From positions 47,614 to 111,613 of the forward strand of contig CABUMF010000002.1 of NCBI GenBank assembly GCA_902492655.1: a stretch of 64,000 nt of DNA, read 5' to 3'. Under the pieces are notes generated by a model, which did no database searches, was not told where the DNA came from, and was given only the letters and a program-made list of their open reading frames with translations. Both the position numbers and the translations under genes were made by a program. Within the stretch, counting starts at the first letter, position 1. Each line of letters begins with the position of its first letter. The stretch comes from an uncultured Eubacteriales bacterium. Lineage in GTDB: Bacteria; Bacillota; Clostridia; HGM11514. Below are positions 53,094 to 61,227 of this stretch, piece by piece.

Positions 53094-53924
53094 TTATCTG
53101 CAGCATCTGTTGTTATTGCGGTCGAAATCCTGATCGAATTCATCTCTTCTCGGTGGATAGAATTCGTCATACGGGAACTGGATTCTTTCAAACAATTCGC
53201 ACGGACTGTTTTCTGTAGCCGAAATGCATTCGTGCTGCGGTATGCAGTAGTCATAAGACGGGATAAGCAGCTGAACATCTCTTTCGAGCTTGCAGATTGT
53301 GAAGATTCCGATTGATACCAGAACGGTTTTGTTGCCTGCGGGGGATACAAACTCGTCGTTAAAGCATCCGCATACGAATTCGGGAACAGAGCTTATATCG
53401 CAGGGGAAACGGCAATCTTCGACAAGCCTTGCCGAAAGGCAAATCGGGTCTACAACTTCAACAACAGCCTTTGGCATATTGCTTTTTTCTGCAAGCTGTG
53501 TATCCGATGCGCCGGGAACATAGTTTGACGAGAATATCTTTGCATTGCCTTCGGAACCGAAGAGTATAACCTTTTTATCGAAAGTTGCAAGACCGTCAAC
53601 CTGAACCGGTGTGCTGATACCGGTAAATACATCGAGAGTTACCTTAAAGAAGTATTTGATGTCTATTGTAAAGAAACCGTCATTAAAAGGAACTTCCTCG
53701 ACATTGGCATAAACCCAAATAATCTTTGCACTGCGGCATTTAACATTAATTGCGCGGTTAATAAGCTCCTGCTCGGGAGCTGTGAAAATTACGGTCAAAT
53801 CCTCAAGGCAGTCCTTTTCCTTGCAGGAATCGTAAATCTGATTTGTTTGGATGCAAACCGATTCGCAAGGCTGACCGCTTGGGGGAATCTGAGCGTTTTG
53901 TGCGGCTGTGATTTTTTCAGCCAT
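53094..53924 (-). CDS. Conserved Cys-rich protein of unknown function
   Basis: A 276-residue soluble protein without signal peptide. It has 16 cysteines, including a cluster at residues 20, 24, 34 and 39 and a terminal RCCR. The central part (about 45-230) looks like repeated beta strands (TIDIKYFFKVTLDVFTGIST, DGLATFDKKVILFGSEG). I recall similar proteins as conserved hypotheticals of Clostridia, but no function. ATG at 53924 follows AAAGGAGG; this ribosome site lies in one arm of a 12-base inverted repeat. A spore-coat or metal-binding role is possible but not shown. Confidence 0.8.
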   Translation of the reverse strand: MAEKITAAQNAQIPPSGQPCESVCIQTNQIYDSCKEKDCLEDLTVIFTAPEQELINRAINVKCRSAKIIWVYANVEEVPFNDGFFTIDIKYFFKVTLDVFTGISTPVQVDGLATFDKKVILFGSEGNAKIFSSNYVPGASDTQLAEKSNMPKAVVEVVDPICLSARLVEDCRFPCDISSVPEFVCGCFNDEFVSPAGNKTVLVSIGIFTICKLERDVQLLIPSYDYCIPQHECISATENSPCELFERIQFPYDEFYPPRRDEFDQDFDRNNNRCCR

Positions 53925-53932
53925 ACAATTTC

Positions 53933-53977
53933 CTCCTTTATTGTAGCGTTCAAAAGCATTGTATGACAATAAAGGAG
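53933..53977 (-). promoter_or_regulatory. Inverted repeat sequestering the ribosome site of the Cys-rich gene
   Basis: CTCCTTTATTGT (53933-53944) and ACAATAAAGGAG (53966-53977) are perfectly complementary, loop 21 bases. In RNA read from phoR the Shine-Dalgarno sequence would be locked in the stem. A possible promoter (minus strand TTCACA 53981-53986 and TACAAT 53957-53962, about 18 bases apart) would start transcription past the 5' arm and leave the site free. Confidence 0.6.
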
Positions 53978-53988
53978 TTTTTGTGAAT

Positions 53989-55632
53989 TCAGAAGGTAAT
54001 TGTAATTTCCGTTCCTTTTCCTACCTGGCTTTTAAGATTTATTTCGGCATTGTGAACCATTGCGCCGTGCTTTACTATGGAGAGACCGAGTCCGGTTCCG
54101 CCTTCTGATTTTGAACGGCTTTTGTCAACGGTATAGAATCTTTCAAAAATTCTGATTTTGTCCGACTCCTCAATTCCGATACCTGTATCACGAACCGTAA
54201 CCAATGCGTGATTATTCGTGTTTTTAACTTCGATTTCGGCAGAGCCTCCCGGCAGGTTATACTTTATTGCATTATCCAGAAGATTATAAAGCATTTCCTG
54301 AATGATTTTTTCGGAACCCAAAATTATTGCGGATTCGCCCAAAGAGGAAAGCTTAATCTGCTTTTGCTCCGCAAACGGCTTGAGTCTGTCTACTATTGCA
54401 TCCGAAATCTTTTTGAGGTCAATACTTTCCTTTTTTATATGGCTTTCGTTTTCGTCGAGTGAGGAAAGGTTAATTATGTCGGTTACAAGCGCAATGAGCC
54501 TTTGAGCCTCCGAATAAATAGAGGATGAAAAATCCTTTACCGTTTCGCTCGGCACATCCCCGTTTTTCATAATTTCGGCAAAGCCCGAGATTGATGTAAG
54601 AGGTGTTTTAAGCTCGTGAGAAACATTAGCCGTAAATTCCCGGCGTATTGTTTCCTGCTCGGCTTTTTCGGTTATGTCCAAAATAATTATTACTGCACCG
54701 ATGGTTTCGTCTTTGTCTGTTACGGGGTTTGCAATAATGCTGTATGTTCTGTCTGCGTGAAGCATTGTGCTTTCCGCTCTTTTCCCCGACAGAGCAGTTT
54801 TGATTACATTTAAAAATCTGTCTTTGTGACTCAGCTCATACACCGTCTTGGGACGGCTATCCATATCAAAAAGCTCCAGCGCAGCGGTGTTTTCGGAAAG
54901 AATATCGGCATTTTTGTCAATTACAACAAAGCCCTCATGCATATTTTCCGTAATAAGCCTGAACTCATTTTGCTTTTTCTTCGCCTGTTCTATTTGCTTT
55001 TCAATGGTTCGCCTTTGTCCGGATATTTTCATCAAGAACGGCGAAAGCTCCTCGTAGCCGTCAAAAAACTCCGGATGATCGGGATCAAAATCATCAAGAG
55101 GTTTAAGTATCGCCTTTGCTGCCGCAGATGACAGCAAAAAGGCTATAATAAGTACAATTATAATTACAACAATAAGCGGCTGCAAAAGCCCCATAATTAT
55201 AGAAAATGCAGTATATTGCGTGGTAGAAACTCTTAATACATTTCCATTATCGAGCTTTTTTGCATAGTAAATTGTTTTTTCGGTCATTGTTTCGGAATAT
55301 CTCACGGATTTTCCGCTGCCGTAGAGCTGTGCTTCCTTAAATTCCTTCCTGTCGGAATGGTTATTCATTTCTTCGGGGGACTTTTTTGTGTCGGCAAGAA
55401 CCGTACCGTCCTCGCTGATAAGGGTTATGCGGCTTTTGTTGGAAGAAAAATTTTCAAAAAAGCCATGATAATCATTCTTAATTGCATATTCAATGTAGTT
55501 TGCCTCATCCGCAAGCTCTTTTTGCAAACGGTCTTCAAAAACTCCGTAGAGAACGCCCAAAATCAGAATAAGACACGATATTACTGCAATGAGCGAGGTG
55601 AAAAAAGCAGAACGAAAAATCTTTTTAGTCAT
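53989..55632 (-). CDS. phoR: Phosphate-regulon-type sensor histidine kinase PhoR
   Basis: A 547-residue membrane kinase. Two membrane helices (about 10-30 and 145-172) bracket an outer sensor domain; a PAS-like domain follows, then HisKA with the phospho-accepting His in ANVSHELKTPLTSISGF, and HATPase_c with NLLDNAIKYN, DTGIGIE and GGTGLGLSIVK. It partners PhoP, encoded upstream, and its position behind pst-phoU argues for control by phosphate. A 129-base structured gap precedes it. Confidence 0.93.
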   Translation of the reverse strand: MTKKIFRSAFFTSLIAVISCLILILGVLYGVFEDRLQKELADEANYIEYAIKNDYHGFFENFSSNKSRITLISEDGTVLADTKKSPEEMNNHSDRKEFKEAQLYGSGKSVRYSETMTEKTIYYAKKLDNGNVLRVSTTQYTAFSIIMGLLQPLIVVIIIVLIIAFLLSSAAAKAILKPLDDFDPDHPEFFDGYEELSPFLMKISGQRRTIEKQIEQAKKKQNEFRLITENMHEGFVVIDKNADILSENTAALELFDMDSRPKTVYELSHKDRFLNVIKTALSGKRAESTMLHADRTYSIIANPVTDKDETIGAVIIILDITEKAEQETIRREFTANVSHELKTPLTSISGFAEIMKNGDVPSETVKDFSSSIYSEAQRLIALVTDIINLSSLDENESHIKKESIDLKKISDAIVDRLKPFAEQKQIKLSSLGESAIILGSEKIIQEMLYNLLDNAIKYNLPGGSAEIEVKNTNNHALVTVRDTGIGIEESDKIRIFERFYTVDKSRSKSEGGTGLGLSIVKHGAMVHNAEINLKSQVGKGTEITITF

Positions 55633-55761
55633 AAAATCTCCATTCCGCCGCTGCGCATCGGCAAAAACTTAATTCAAAATAATCTCCTTTTTGCGCAGCA
55701 TATATTTTAAAGGAGATTTCGGCGCACACACCGGTGCGCCGAAAAATTTATAGAAAAGCGT
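55633..55761 (-). promoter_or_regulatory. Structured phoP-phoR intergenic region with alternative stems
   Basis: Three inverted repeats overlap here. An 11-base-pair hairpin is at 55717-55727/55734-55744. AATCTCCTTT (55681-55690) is the complement of AAAGGAGATT (55709-55718). GCTGCGCA (55650-55657) is the complement of TGCGCAGC (55692-55699). Read on the minus strand, the same AATCTCC element at 55711-55719 can also pair with the phoR ribosome site (complement at 55634-55641). No good T-run follows the strong hairpin in the phoR direction, so it is not a simple terminator. Confidence 0.55.
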
Positions 55762-56436
55762 TTAGGCTAATTCCGCAAATTTATATCCGATGTTTTTAAC
55801 AGTTTGTATCATTGCGCCGGCTGAGCCGAGCTTAACACGCAGCTTCCGTATATGAACATCGAGAGTCCTTGACTCCTCGTAATACTCGCCCCAAACCTTG
55901 GTTAAAAGCTTGTCGCGAGTGACAACTGACCCTTCCGCTTTCAGAAGCTCAAGCAGAAGAAGATATTCTTTATATGATAAATTTATATTCTCGCCGTCGA
56001 CTTTAATTATGTGCTTTTCGGAGTTTACATAAAGTGTTCCCACTTTATATTCGGAAGCCTTCCCCGAATACATTGCCGTGCGCCTTAGCAAAGCGTTAAC
56101 GCGGGATACAAGCTCTGTTATCCCAAATGGCTTTGTGATGTAATCATCCGCCCCCAAATCAAGACCGGACACCTTGTCGAACTCACTGCTTTTTGCGGTA
56201 AGCAAGATTATCGGCAGGCTTTTTGTGGATATATTGCTGCGAAGCTTTTGCATTATCGTAATCCCGTCCTCGCCCGGAAGCATAATATCGAGTATCACGG
56301 CATCGGGAATCTCTGTATGGATTTCTTTCCAAAAGGAAGTGGGCTCGGGAAAATCCTTTACATCATGTCCGTCTTTTGAAAGGGCGTAGCACACAAGCTT
56401 TCTGATATTGTCATCGTCTTCAACAAGATAAATCAT
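55762..56436 (-). CDS. phoP: Response regulator PhoP (OmpR family)
   Basis: A 224-residue regulator. Receiver domain with acidic DDD near residues 7-9, phosphorylated Asp50 in AVILDIMLPGEDG, and Lys in YITKPFG; C-terminal winged helix (EYLLLLELLKAEGSVVTRDK, RTLDVHIRKLRVKLG). Pairs with PhoR. It begins 33 bases after phoU, so it lies within the Pho-box-controlled operon, giving positive autoregulation. Confidence 0.93.
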   Translation of the reverse strand: MIYLVEDDDNIRKLVCYALSKDGHDVKDFPEPTSFWKEIHTEIPDAVILDIMLPGEDGITIMQKLRSNISTKSLPIILLTAKSSEFDKVSGLDLGADDYITKPFGITELVSRVNALLRRTAMYSGKASEYKVGTLYVNSEKHIIKVDGENINLSYKEYLLLLELLKAEGSVVTRDKLLTKVWGEYYEESRTLDVHIRKLRVKLGSAGAMIQTVKNIGYKFAELA

Positions 56437-56469
56437 TTTTCATCACCTGATAATATCATATCACAAATT

Positions 56470-57126
56470 TCAGTCGATTTCAATAATTTTGTGAGTTCCC
56501 GTTATCGAGAAAATTACCCACTCTGCAATGTTTTCTGCGTGATCGCCTATTCTTTCAAAATATTTTGCAATCATCAGAAGGTCGATAAGTGCCTCTGCCA
56601 TATCGTCATTGGCGGTTTTAACGCTTGCGATGAGCTCTCCCTTAACCTTTATGAAAAGCTCGTCAACGATGTCGTCTTGCTCAATAACCTTCTGTGCCAT
56701 TTGCATATCGTGCTTAACAAAAGAATCTATGCTGTCGGTCACCATAGAAATTGTGGCTCTTGCCATATCGGTAATATGAACCTGACTGACCATGTCTGTC
56801 CGGTTGACAAAATCGGCTATTTCGGCTATGTCCAATGCCTGATCCCCGATTCTTTCCATATCCGAAATCATCTTAAGTGCAGAAGAAATTGTTCGCAAAT
56901 CCCTTGCGACCGGTTGCTGTTGCAAAAGAAGACGCATACAAAGTGATTCGATTTCCCGCTCCTTGCGGTCGATTTCTCTGTCGGTTTCAAAAACCTGTTC
57001 CTTAAGCTCTTGTTTATTGGTTTCAAGATACTTTATTGCCTTTGAAATAGCTTCCTCGCACAGCGCGCCCATTGTTATCAGCTCGCTGTTCAGCGTGGAA
57101 AGCTGACGGTCAAATTTATTACGCAT
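56470..57126 (-). CDS. phoU: Phosphate transport regulator PhoU
   Basis: A 218-residue helical protein with two PhoU repeats (MGALCEEAISKAIKYLE in the first; DDMAEALIDLLMIAKYFERI and GDHAENIAEWV in the second). The family links the Pst transporter to PhoR signalling. Its start shares a base with the pstB stop. Confidence 0.95.
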   Translation of the reverse strand: MRNKFDRQLSTLNSELITMGALCEEAISKAIKYLETNKQELKEQVFETDREIDRKEREIESLCMRLLLQQQPVARDLRTISSALKMISDMERIGDQALDIAEIADFVNRTDMVSQVHITDMARATISMVTDSIDSFVKHDMQMAQKVIEQDDIVDELFIKVKGELIASVKTANDDMAEALIDLLMIAKYFERIGDHAENIAEWVIFSITGTHKIIEID

Positions 57127-57878
57127 TATCCGAACCTCCCTGTTATATAATCCTCGGTACGCTTATCCTTCGGAGTTGAGAACATCTTTTCGGTGTCATC
57201 ATACTCTATTATTTCACCCAGAAGGAAGAAAGCCGTTTTGTCTGCAATCCTGACAGCCTGTTGCATATTGTGGGTTACAGTGATTATTGTGTATTTTTCC
57301 TTGAGTTCCATTGCGAGATCCTCAATTTTAGAGGTCGAAATAGGGTCAAGTGCGGATGTCGGTTCATCCATCAAAAGGATTTCGGGCTCAACAGCCAACG
57401 CTCTTGCAATGCAAAGCCTTTGCTGTTGACCGCCGCTCATGGAAAGAGCGCTCTTTTTAAGCCTGTCCTTGCACTCATCCCAAATTGCCGCACGCTTCAG
57501 AGAGGTTTCGACAATCTCATCCAGCTTTGATCTTGATTTTATACCGTGAATTCTCGGACCGTATGCGATGTTGTCATATATGCTCATAGGAAACGGATTA
57601 GGCTTTTGAAAAACCATTCCTATGCGTTTACGAAGCTCTGTCACATCGGCGTCCTTATATATATCGGTGTTGTCAAAAACGATCTTGCCTTCTATTCTGC
57701 ATTCCTTTACAAGGTCGTTCATCCTGTTAAGACATTTCAGAAATGTCGATTTACCGCAACCCGAAGGGCCTATAAGTGCGGTTATGCAGCCCTTTGGTAT
57801 TGAAATATTAACATTTTTTAACGCATGATTGGTTCCGTACCACAGATTTAAGTTTTCGGCAGATATTATTTCGCTCAT
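57126..57878 (-). CDS. pstB: Phosphate ABC transporter ATP-binding protein
   Basis: A 250-residue ATPase. Walker A GPSGCGKST (33-41), signature LSMSGGQQQRLCIARALA, Walker B LLMDEPTSALDP and switch VTHNMQQA; the NLWYGTNHALKNV opening is the PstB pattern. Overlaps pstA by four bases. Confidence 0.97.
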   Translation of the reverse strand: MSEIISAENLNLWYGTNHALKNVNISIPKGCITALIGPSGCGKSTFLKCLNRMNDLVKECRIEGKIVFDNTDIYKDADVTELRKRIGMVFQKPNPFPMSIYDNIAYGPRIHGIKSRSKLDEIVETSLKRAAIWDECKDRLKKSALSMSGGQQQRLCIARALAVEPEILLMDEPTSALDPISTSKIEDLAMELKEKYTIITVTHNMQQAVRIADKTAFFLLGEIIEYDDTEKMFSTPKDKRTEDYITGRFG

Positions 57879-58744
57879 TTGCCGCTACCTCCTTTTTCCT
57901 TTTTTCTTGTTGCTAATTTTGCCGCAGTATTGATAAGGAATGTAAGAATTAAAAGTATAAGCGCAATCGAAAACGCCGTATCGAAATCTCCGCGTTCTTT
58001 TGCGTACATATAAAGTGAAACAGTCAGCGTAGAGCCGGCATTTCCGGGTACGGGTGCCTCAAAGAGGCTGATAATCTCGTTCGCCATTCCTGCCGTAAAC
58101 AACAGCGCGGCACTTTCTCCGACTATTCTTCCTATAGACAAAATACAACCCGTTACAATTCCGTCAGCGGCACTTGGGATAACAACCGTTCTTATCATCC
58201 TCCACTTTCCGCTTCCGAGTGCAAGTGCACCTTCTCTATATGAATCGGGGACGGTTTTGAGACTTTCCTGAACCGTTCTCATGATTGTCGGAAGTGTCAT
58301 AATCACAAGCGTCATGGCACCTGCTAACAAGCTTGTCCCGAGAGAGAAAAACTGAACAAATATCAACATTCCGGCAAGGCCGTATATTATGGAAGGAATT
58401 CCCGAAAGCGTTTCTGCCGTAAGCTCGATTATTTCCACAACACGCTTGTTGGGGGCATATTCATTCAGGTATATTGCCGCGCCTATACCGAGCGGCAGTG
58501 CAACAACAAGGGTCATTAAGATAATATAAATCGTGTTCAGAATATTTGGCAATATTCCGACACGGTTTCTTATTAAGCTTGGTTTGGAGCTTATAAGCTC
58601 CCAGGTTGTATTCGGAAGGCCTCTGTATATGATGTATCCTATTAAAAACGCAAGAGTAAGGACTATGACCGCCGTTGCGACATACATAAGCAGTTTAAGA
58701 ACCGAATCCTTTGCTCTTCGTTTTTTTGAAATTTTATCAGTCAT
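57875..58744 (-). CDS. pstA: Phosphate ABC transporter permease PstA
   Basis: A 289-residue permease with six membrane segments and the permease loop EGALALGSGKWRMIRTVVIP. Pairs with PstC. Four bases separate it from pstC. Confidence 0.95.
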   Translation of the reverse strand: MTDKISKKRRAKDSVLKLLMYVATAVIVLTLAFLIGYIIYRGLPNTTWELISSKPSLIRNRVGILPNILNTIYIILMTLVVALPLGIGAAIYLNEYAPNKRVVEIIELTAETLSGIPSIIYGLAGMLIFVQFFSLGTSLLAGAMTLVIMTLPTIMRTVQESLKTVPDSYREGALALGSGKWRMIRTVVIPSAADGIVTGCILSIGRIVGESAALLFTAGMANEIISLFEAPVPGNAGSTLTVSLYMYAKERGDFDTAFSIALILLILTFLINTAAKLATRKKEKGGSGK

Positions 58745-58748
58745 GGCT

Positions 58749-59609
58749 TCACCTATTCTTCTTTTTCACAAAATTTAATACGAGGTTTATGATAAGAATG
58801 AAGATAAAAAGTATCAGCGCAATAGAGAACAAAGCTTCTCGTTGAAGTCCGGATGAATATGACATTTCCGAAGCAACGGCTGTGGTGAGAAAGCGTACGC
58901 TTCCGAACAGACGCGGCATATTCGCAGTGTTGCCCGATACCATCATAACCGCCATCGCTTCCCCCATGGCTCTTCCTATGCCGAGTACCACGGAAGCAAA
59001 AATTCCGCTTTTTGCAGCCGGAAGAACTATTTTGAATACAGTTTCGGTCTTTGTTGCGCCCAGTGCGAGAGAGCCTTCCTCGTATTCCCTCGGAACTGCT
59101 TTGATTGCGGTTTGCGAAACGCTTATAACCGACGGTAAAATCATAATCGCCAGAACGATTATTGCCGAAAACAGCGTGGCTCCGTCGGGGATATTAAACG
59201 CTTCTCTAACAAACGGCACAATGATTATCATACCTGCAAGACCGTAAACAACCGAAGGGATTCCCGCAAGAAGCTCCGTTGCGGATGTCAATATTTTTGC
59301 TGTGCGTTTTCCGGCAAATTTTGCGATGTATACTGCACAGAAAAGCCCTATAGGAACCCCTATAGCCGTGGCTCCGAGGGTTCCCAATATCGAGCTTAAT
59401 ATAAACGGCAGTATGCCGTATAACGGGGTCTTTGCCGTAGGACTCCAGGTTTTTCCGAAAAGGAAGTCCGCAACGCCGATTTTTTTAATTGCAGGCAGTC
59501 CCGATGATGCGAGAAACAATGTTATAACTGCCAAAAACGCTACTGTTACAAGTCCGCAAAGAATGAAGACCATGTGCATTGATTTTTCGGTTAAGTTGCG
59601 TCTTTTCAT
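58749..59609 (-). CDS. pstC: Phosphate ABC transporter permease PstC
   Basis: A 286-residue permease with six membrane segments and the loop EGSLALGATKTETVFKIVLP. The GIPSVVYGLAGM block is shared with PstA. Ten bases after pstS. Confidence 0.95.
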   Translation of the reverse strand: MKRRNLTEKSMHMVFILCGLVTVAFLAVITLFLASSGLPAIKKIGVADFLFGKTWSPTAKTPLYGILPFILSSILGTLGATAIGVPIGLFCAVYIAKFAGKRTAKILTSATELLAGIPSVVYGLAGMIIIVPFVREAFNIPDGATLFSAIIVLAIMILPSVISVSQTAIKAVPREYEEGSLALGATKTETVFKIVLPAAKSGIFASVVLGIGRAMGEAMAVMMVSGNTANMPRLFGSVRFLTTAVASEMSYSSGLQREALFSIALILFIFILIINLVLNFVKKKNR

Positions 59610-59619
59610 GCTTTCAGTC

Positions 59620-60465
59620 CTATCTTACAACCGGAACAGCTCCGGCTTCTTTGATTAAGTCATCTGCATCCTTGCTTGTTGCAAAATCATAGAATTTCTG
59701 TGCTTCGTCCGAAAGCTTTTCGCCTTTCTTGGTTACAAGAACGAAGTTTCTCTGAATCTTATAGTCGCCGCTCTGAACAGTCTCTTCGGTAGGCTCAACG
59801 CCGTCTACGGAAAGAACTTTTACATTATCGGAAACTGCTGCCAAAGAAGCATAACCGATTGCATTCGGGTTTGAAGATACGGTCTGAATAACATCACCTG
59901 TAGATGTGAGTTCCTGGTTATACTGGCAGTTATCCTTTGTACCTGTGATGGATTCAAAGCCATCTCTTGTGCCTGAAGCAGCTTCTCTACCTATTAATAC
60001 GATAGGAGCATCGTCTCCGCCAACTTCTTTCCAGTTTGTGATTTTGCCGGTGTAGATGTCGGCGATTTGCTCAACAGTAAGGTCTTCAGCCTTGTTTTCG
60101 GGATTTACAACCATTGCGATTCCGTCGATTGCAACAACCTTGCCTTCCAGGGTCTGTGCTTCTTCATCCTTAAGATCACGGCTTGAAAGACCAATGTCGC
60201 ATCTTCCTTCCGATACTGCCTGAATTCCGGCGCTGGAACCTGTAGGATTGTAAGTTACTTTAACATTGTCGTTTTCTTCCATGTAGGCTTCGCTCAAAAA
60301 TCCGATTACCTTTTCCATTGAGGTTGAACCGTCTGTTGAAACGGTTGCGGACTCCTTTTTTGCTTCGGTGCCATTTTTGGTTTCAGTTTCTGTTTTGCTA
60401 CCGCATCCTGCCAAAAGAGCTACGGCAACGGTTAATGCCAAAATCGCTGTTATGATTTTCTTCAT
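59620..60465 (-). CDS. pstS: Phosphate-binding lipoprotein PstS
   Basis: A 281-residue substrate-binding lipoprotein. Lipobox LLAGC with lipidated Cys21; phosphate-contact blocks are STDGSTSMEKVIGFLSEAY, GSSAGIQAV and GREAASGTRDGFES. First gene of the pst-pho operon, directly behind the Pho box. GGAGTG precedes the ATG. Confidence 0.96.
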   Translation of the reverse strand: MKKIITAILALTVAVALLAGCGSKTETETKNGTEAKKESATVSTDGSTSMEKVIGFLSEAYMEENDNVKVTYNPTGSSAGIQAVSEGRCDIGLSSRDLKDEEAQTLEGKVVAIDGIAMVVNPENKAEDLTVEQIADIYTGKITNWKEVGGDDAPIVLIGREAASGTRDGFESITGTKDNCQYNQELTSTGDVIQTVSSNPNAIGYASLAAVSDNVKVLSVDGVEPTEETVQSGDYKIQRNFVLVTKKGEKLSDEAQKFYDFATSKDADDLIKEAGAVPVVR

Positions 60466-60502
60466 CAGAAATCACACTCCTTAAATTTTATTTTGTGAGT
60501 AT

Positions 60503-60558
60503 ATTATACCCTCATGTATGTTAACTCTGAAAGCTGATTTATGTTAAGTGTATGTAAA
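60503..60558 (-). promoter_or_regulatory. Pho box and promoter of the pst-phoU-phoPR operon
   Basis: On the minus strand, TTTACA (60553-60558), TTAACA (60542-60547), a degenerate CAGCTT (60531-60536) and TTAACA (60519-60524) follow one another at about 11-base spacing, the form of Bacillus-type PhoP boxes (TT(A/T/C)ACA repeats). A perfect -10 TATAAT is at 60503-60508, ten bases downstream, with no good -35, as expected of an activated promoter. Confidence 0.78.
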
Positions 60559-60592
60559 TTTTAGATTTTCTTGCAAATTTGTTAAAAATAGA

Positions 60593-60621
60593 TTGACAAA
60601 TCATATTTTTTGTGTTAATAT
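60593..60621 (+). promoter_or_regulatory. Promoter of tRNA-Asn
   Basis: Perfect TTGACA (60593-60598), 17-base spacer, TAATAT (60616-60621), 16 bases before the mature tRNA. Confidence 0.8.
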
Positions 60622-60637
60622 ATCTATTGTTAAATAT

Positions 60638-60713
60638 TCCTCGTTAGCTCAGTCGGTAGAGCATCTGACTGTTAATCAGAGGGTCGTTGGTTCAAGTCCA
60701 ACACGAGGAGCCA
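60638..60713 (+). tRNA. tRNA-Asn (anticodon GTT)
   Basis: The cloverleaf folds fully: acceptor TCCTCGT/ACGAGGA, D arm with GCTCAGTCGGTAGAGC, anticodon stem CTGA.../TCAG around loop CTGTTAA giving anticodon GTT, T arm GTTGG-TTCAAGT-CCAAC, discriminator G and encoded CCA at 60711-60713. A hairpin terminator follows at once. Confidence 0.97.
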
Positions 60714-60765
60714 AAAGAGACAAACACTTTTTATAACATAGTTATAATGATGTTTGTCTCTTTTT
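60713..60765 (+). terminator. Terminator of tRNA-Asn
   Basis: AAAAGAGACAAACA (60713-60726) pairs with TGTTTGTCTCTTTT (60751-60764), with an inner TTATAAC/GTTATAA stem, then T and A-rich DNA. It begins at the terminal CCA of the tRNA. Confidence 0.85.
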
Positions 60766-60962
60766 CTATGCAAATTTAACATAAAGGGGGGTCTTGGATT
60801 GGTAGAATTGTTTAGGAGGATTTGGGTAGATGAAGAAAATTTGGTGGATATAACATCATAATGGTGATGTTTTAAAATTGGATATTATAAATTTTGAGCA
60901 CATTTTGAGTGAAATCAAGATGTGTTTTTTATATTTTAAAAGTACAAAGGAGGAAACTTACA
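60766..60962 (+). other. Intergenic stretch with two small terminator-like hairpins
   Basis: No gene is confidently present. A 20-codon frame (TTG 60799 to TAA 60861) has AAGGGGGG in front and a small hairpin at its end (AACATCA 60852-60858 / TGATGTT 60865-60871). A clearer terminator is 60899-60908/60915-60924 followed by T6. These look like the leftovers of small or decayed genes downstream of the tRNA. Confidence 0.45.
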
Positions 60963-61184
60963 ATGACAAATAGCGAAATTGGAACTACAAAAAATATCAA
61001 ACTTAAGGAGGAAGATAAAATGATGAAATTGGATTTGTATGAATCGAGATTGTTTGGTAGAATTTGTTACGGGTTTGGTAGAGATGAAGACGGCTATGTT
61101 TACATCAAAGATGATGAAGCTAGTGGAGATGATTCACAAGAAAATCTACTGAAAGGTATTTATGCAGGCTTAGCAACTCCATGA
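60963..61184 (+). pseudogene. Small ORF of unknown function, probably truncated at its 3' end
   Basis: The frame encodes 73 residues with two good in-frame starts: ATG 60963 after AAAGGAGG, and ATG 61020 after AAGGAGG. The part ESRLFGRICYGFGRDEDGYV looks like real protein but I do not recognise it. From about residue 53 (nucleotide 61,120) onward the frame merely reads the opposite strand of a DeoR-regulator fragment, so its true end seems lost at a recombination point. Confidence 0.5.
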
Positions 61185-61212
61185 TTTTGTCTAGTCGTTC
61201 GTCTTTCAGCAT
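61120..61212 (-). pseudogene. 5' fragment of a DeoR-family regulator gene
   Basis: From ATG at 61212, with GGAGG ten bases upstream (61223-61227), 30 codons read MLKDERLDKIMELLSLHKYL then SVDFLVNHLH before a stop at 61120-61122. This is the first half of a DeoR helix-turn-helix (ERLxKIxELLxxxxxLSVxxL), which should continue VSxxTIRRDL. It faced away from the oxidoreductase gene, the usual place for its regulator. The rest is gone. Confidence 0.72.
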
Positions 61213-61227
61213 GTTCGAATATCCTCC

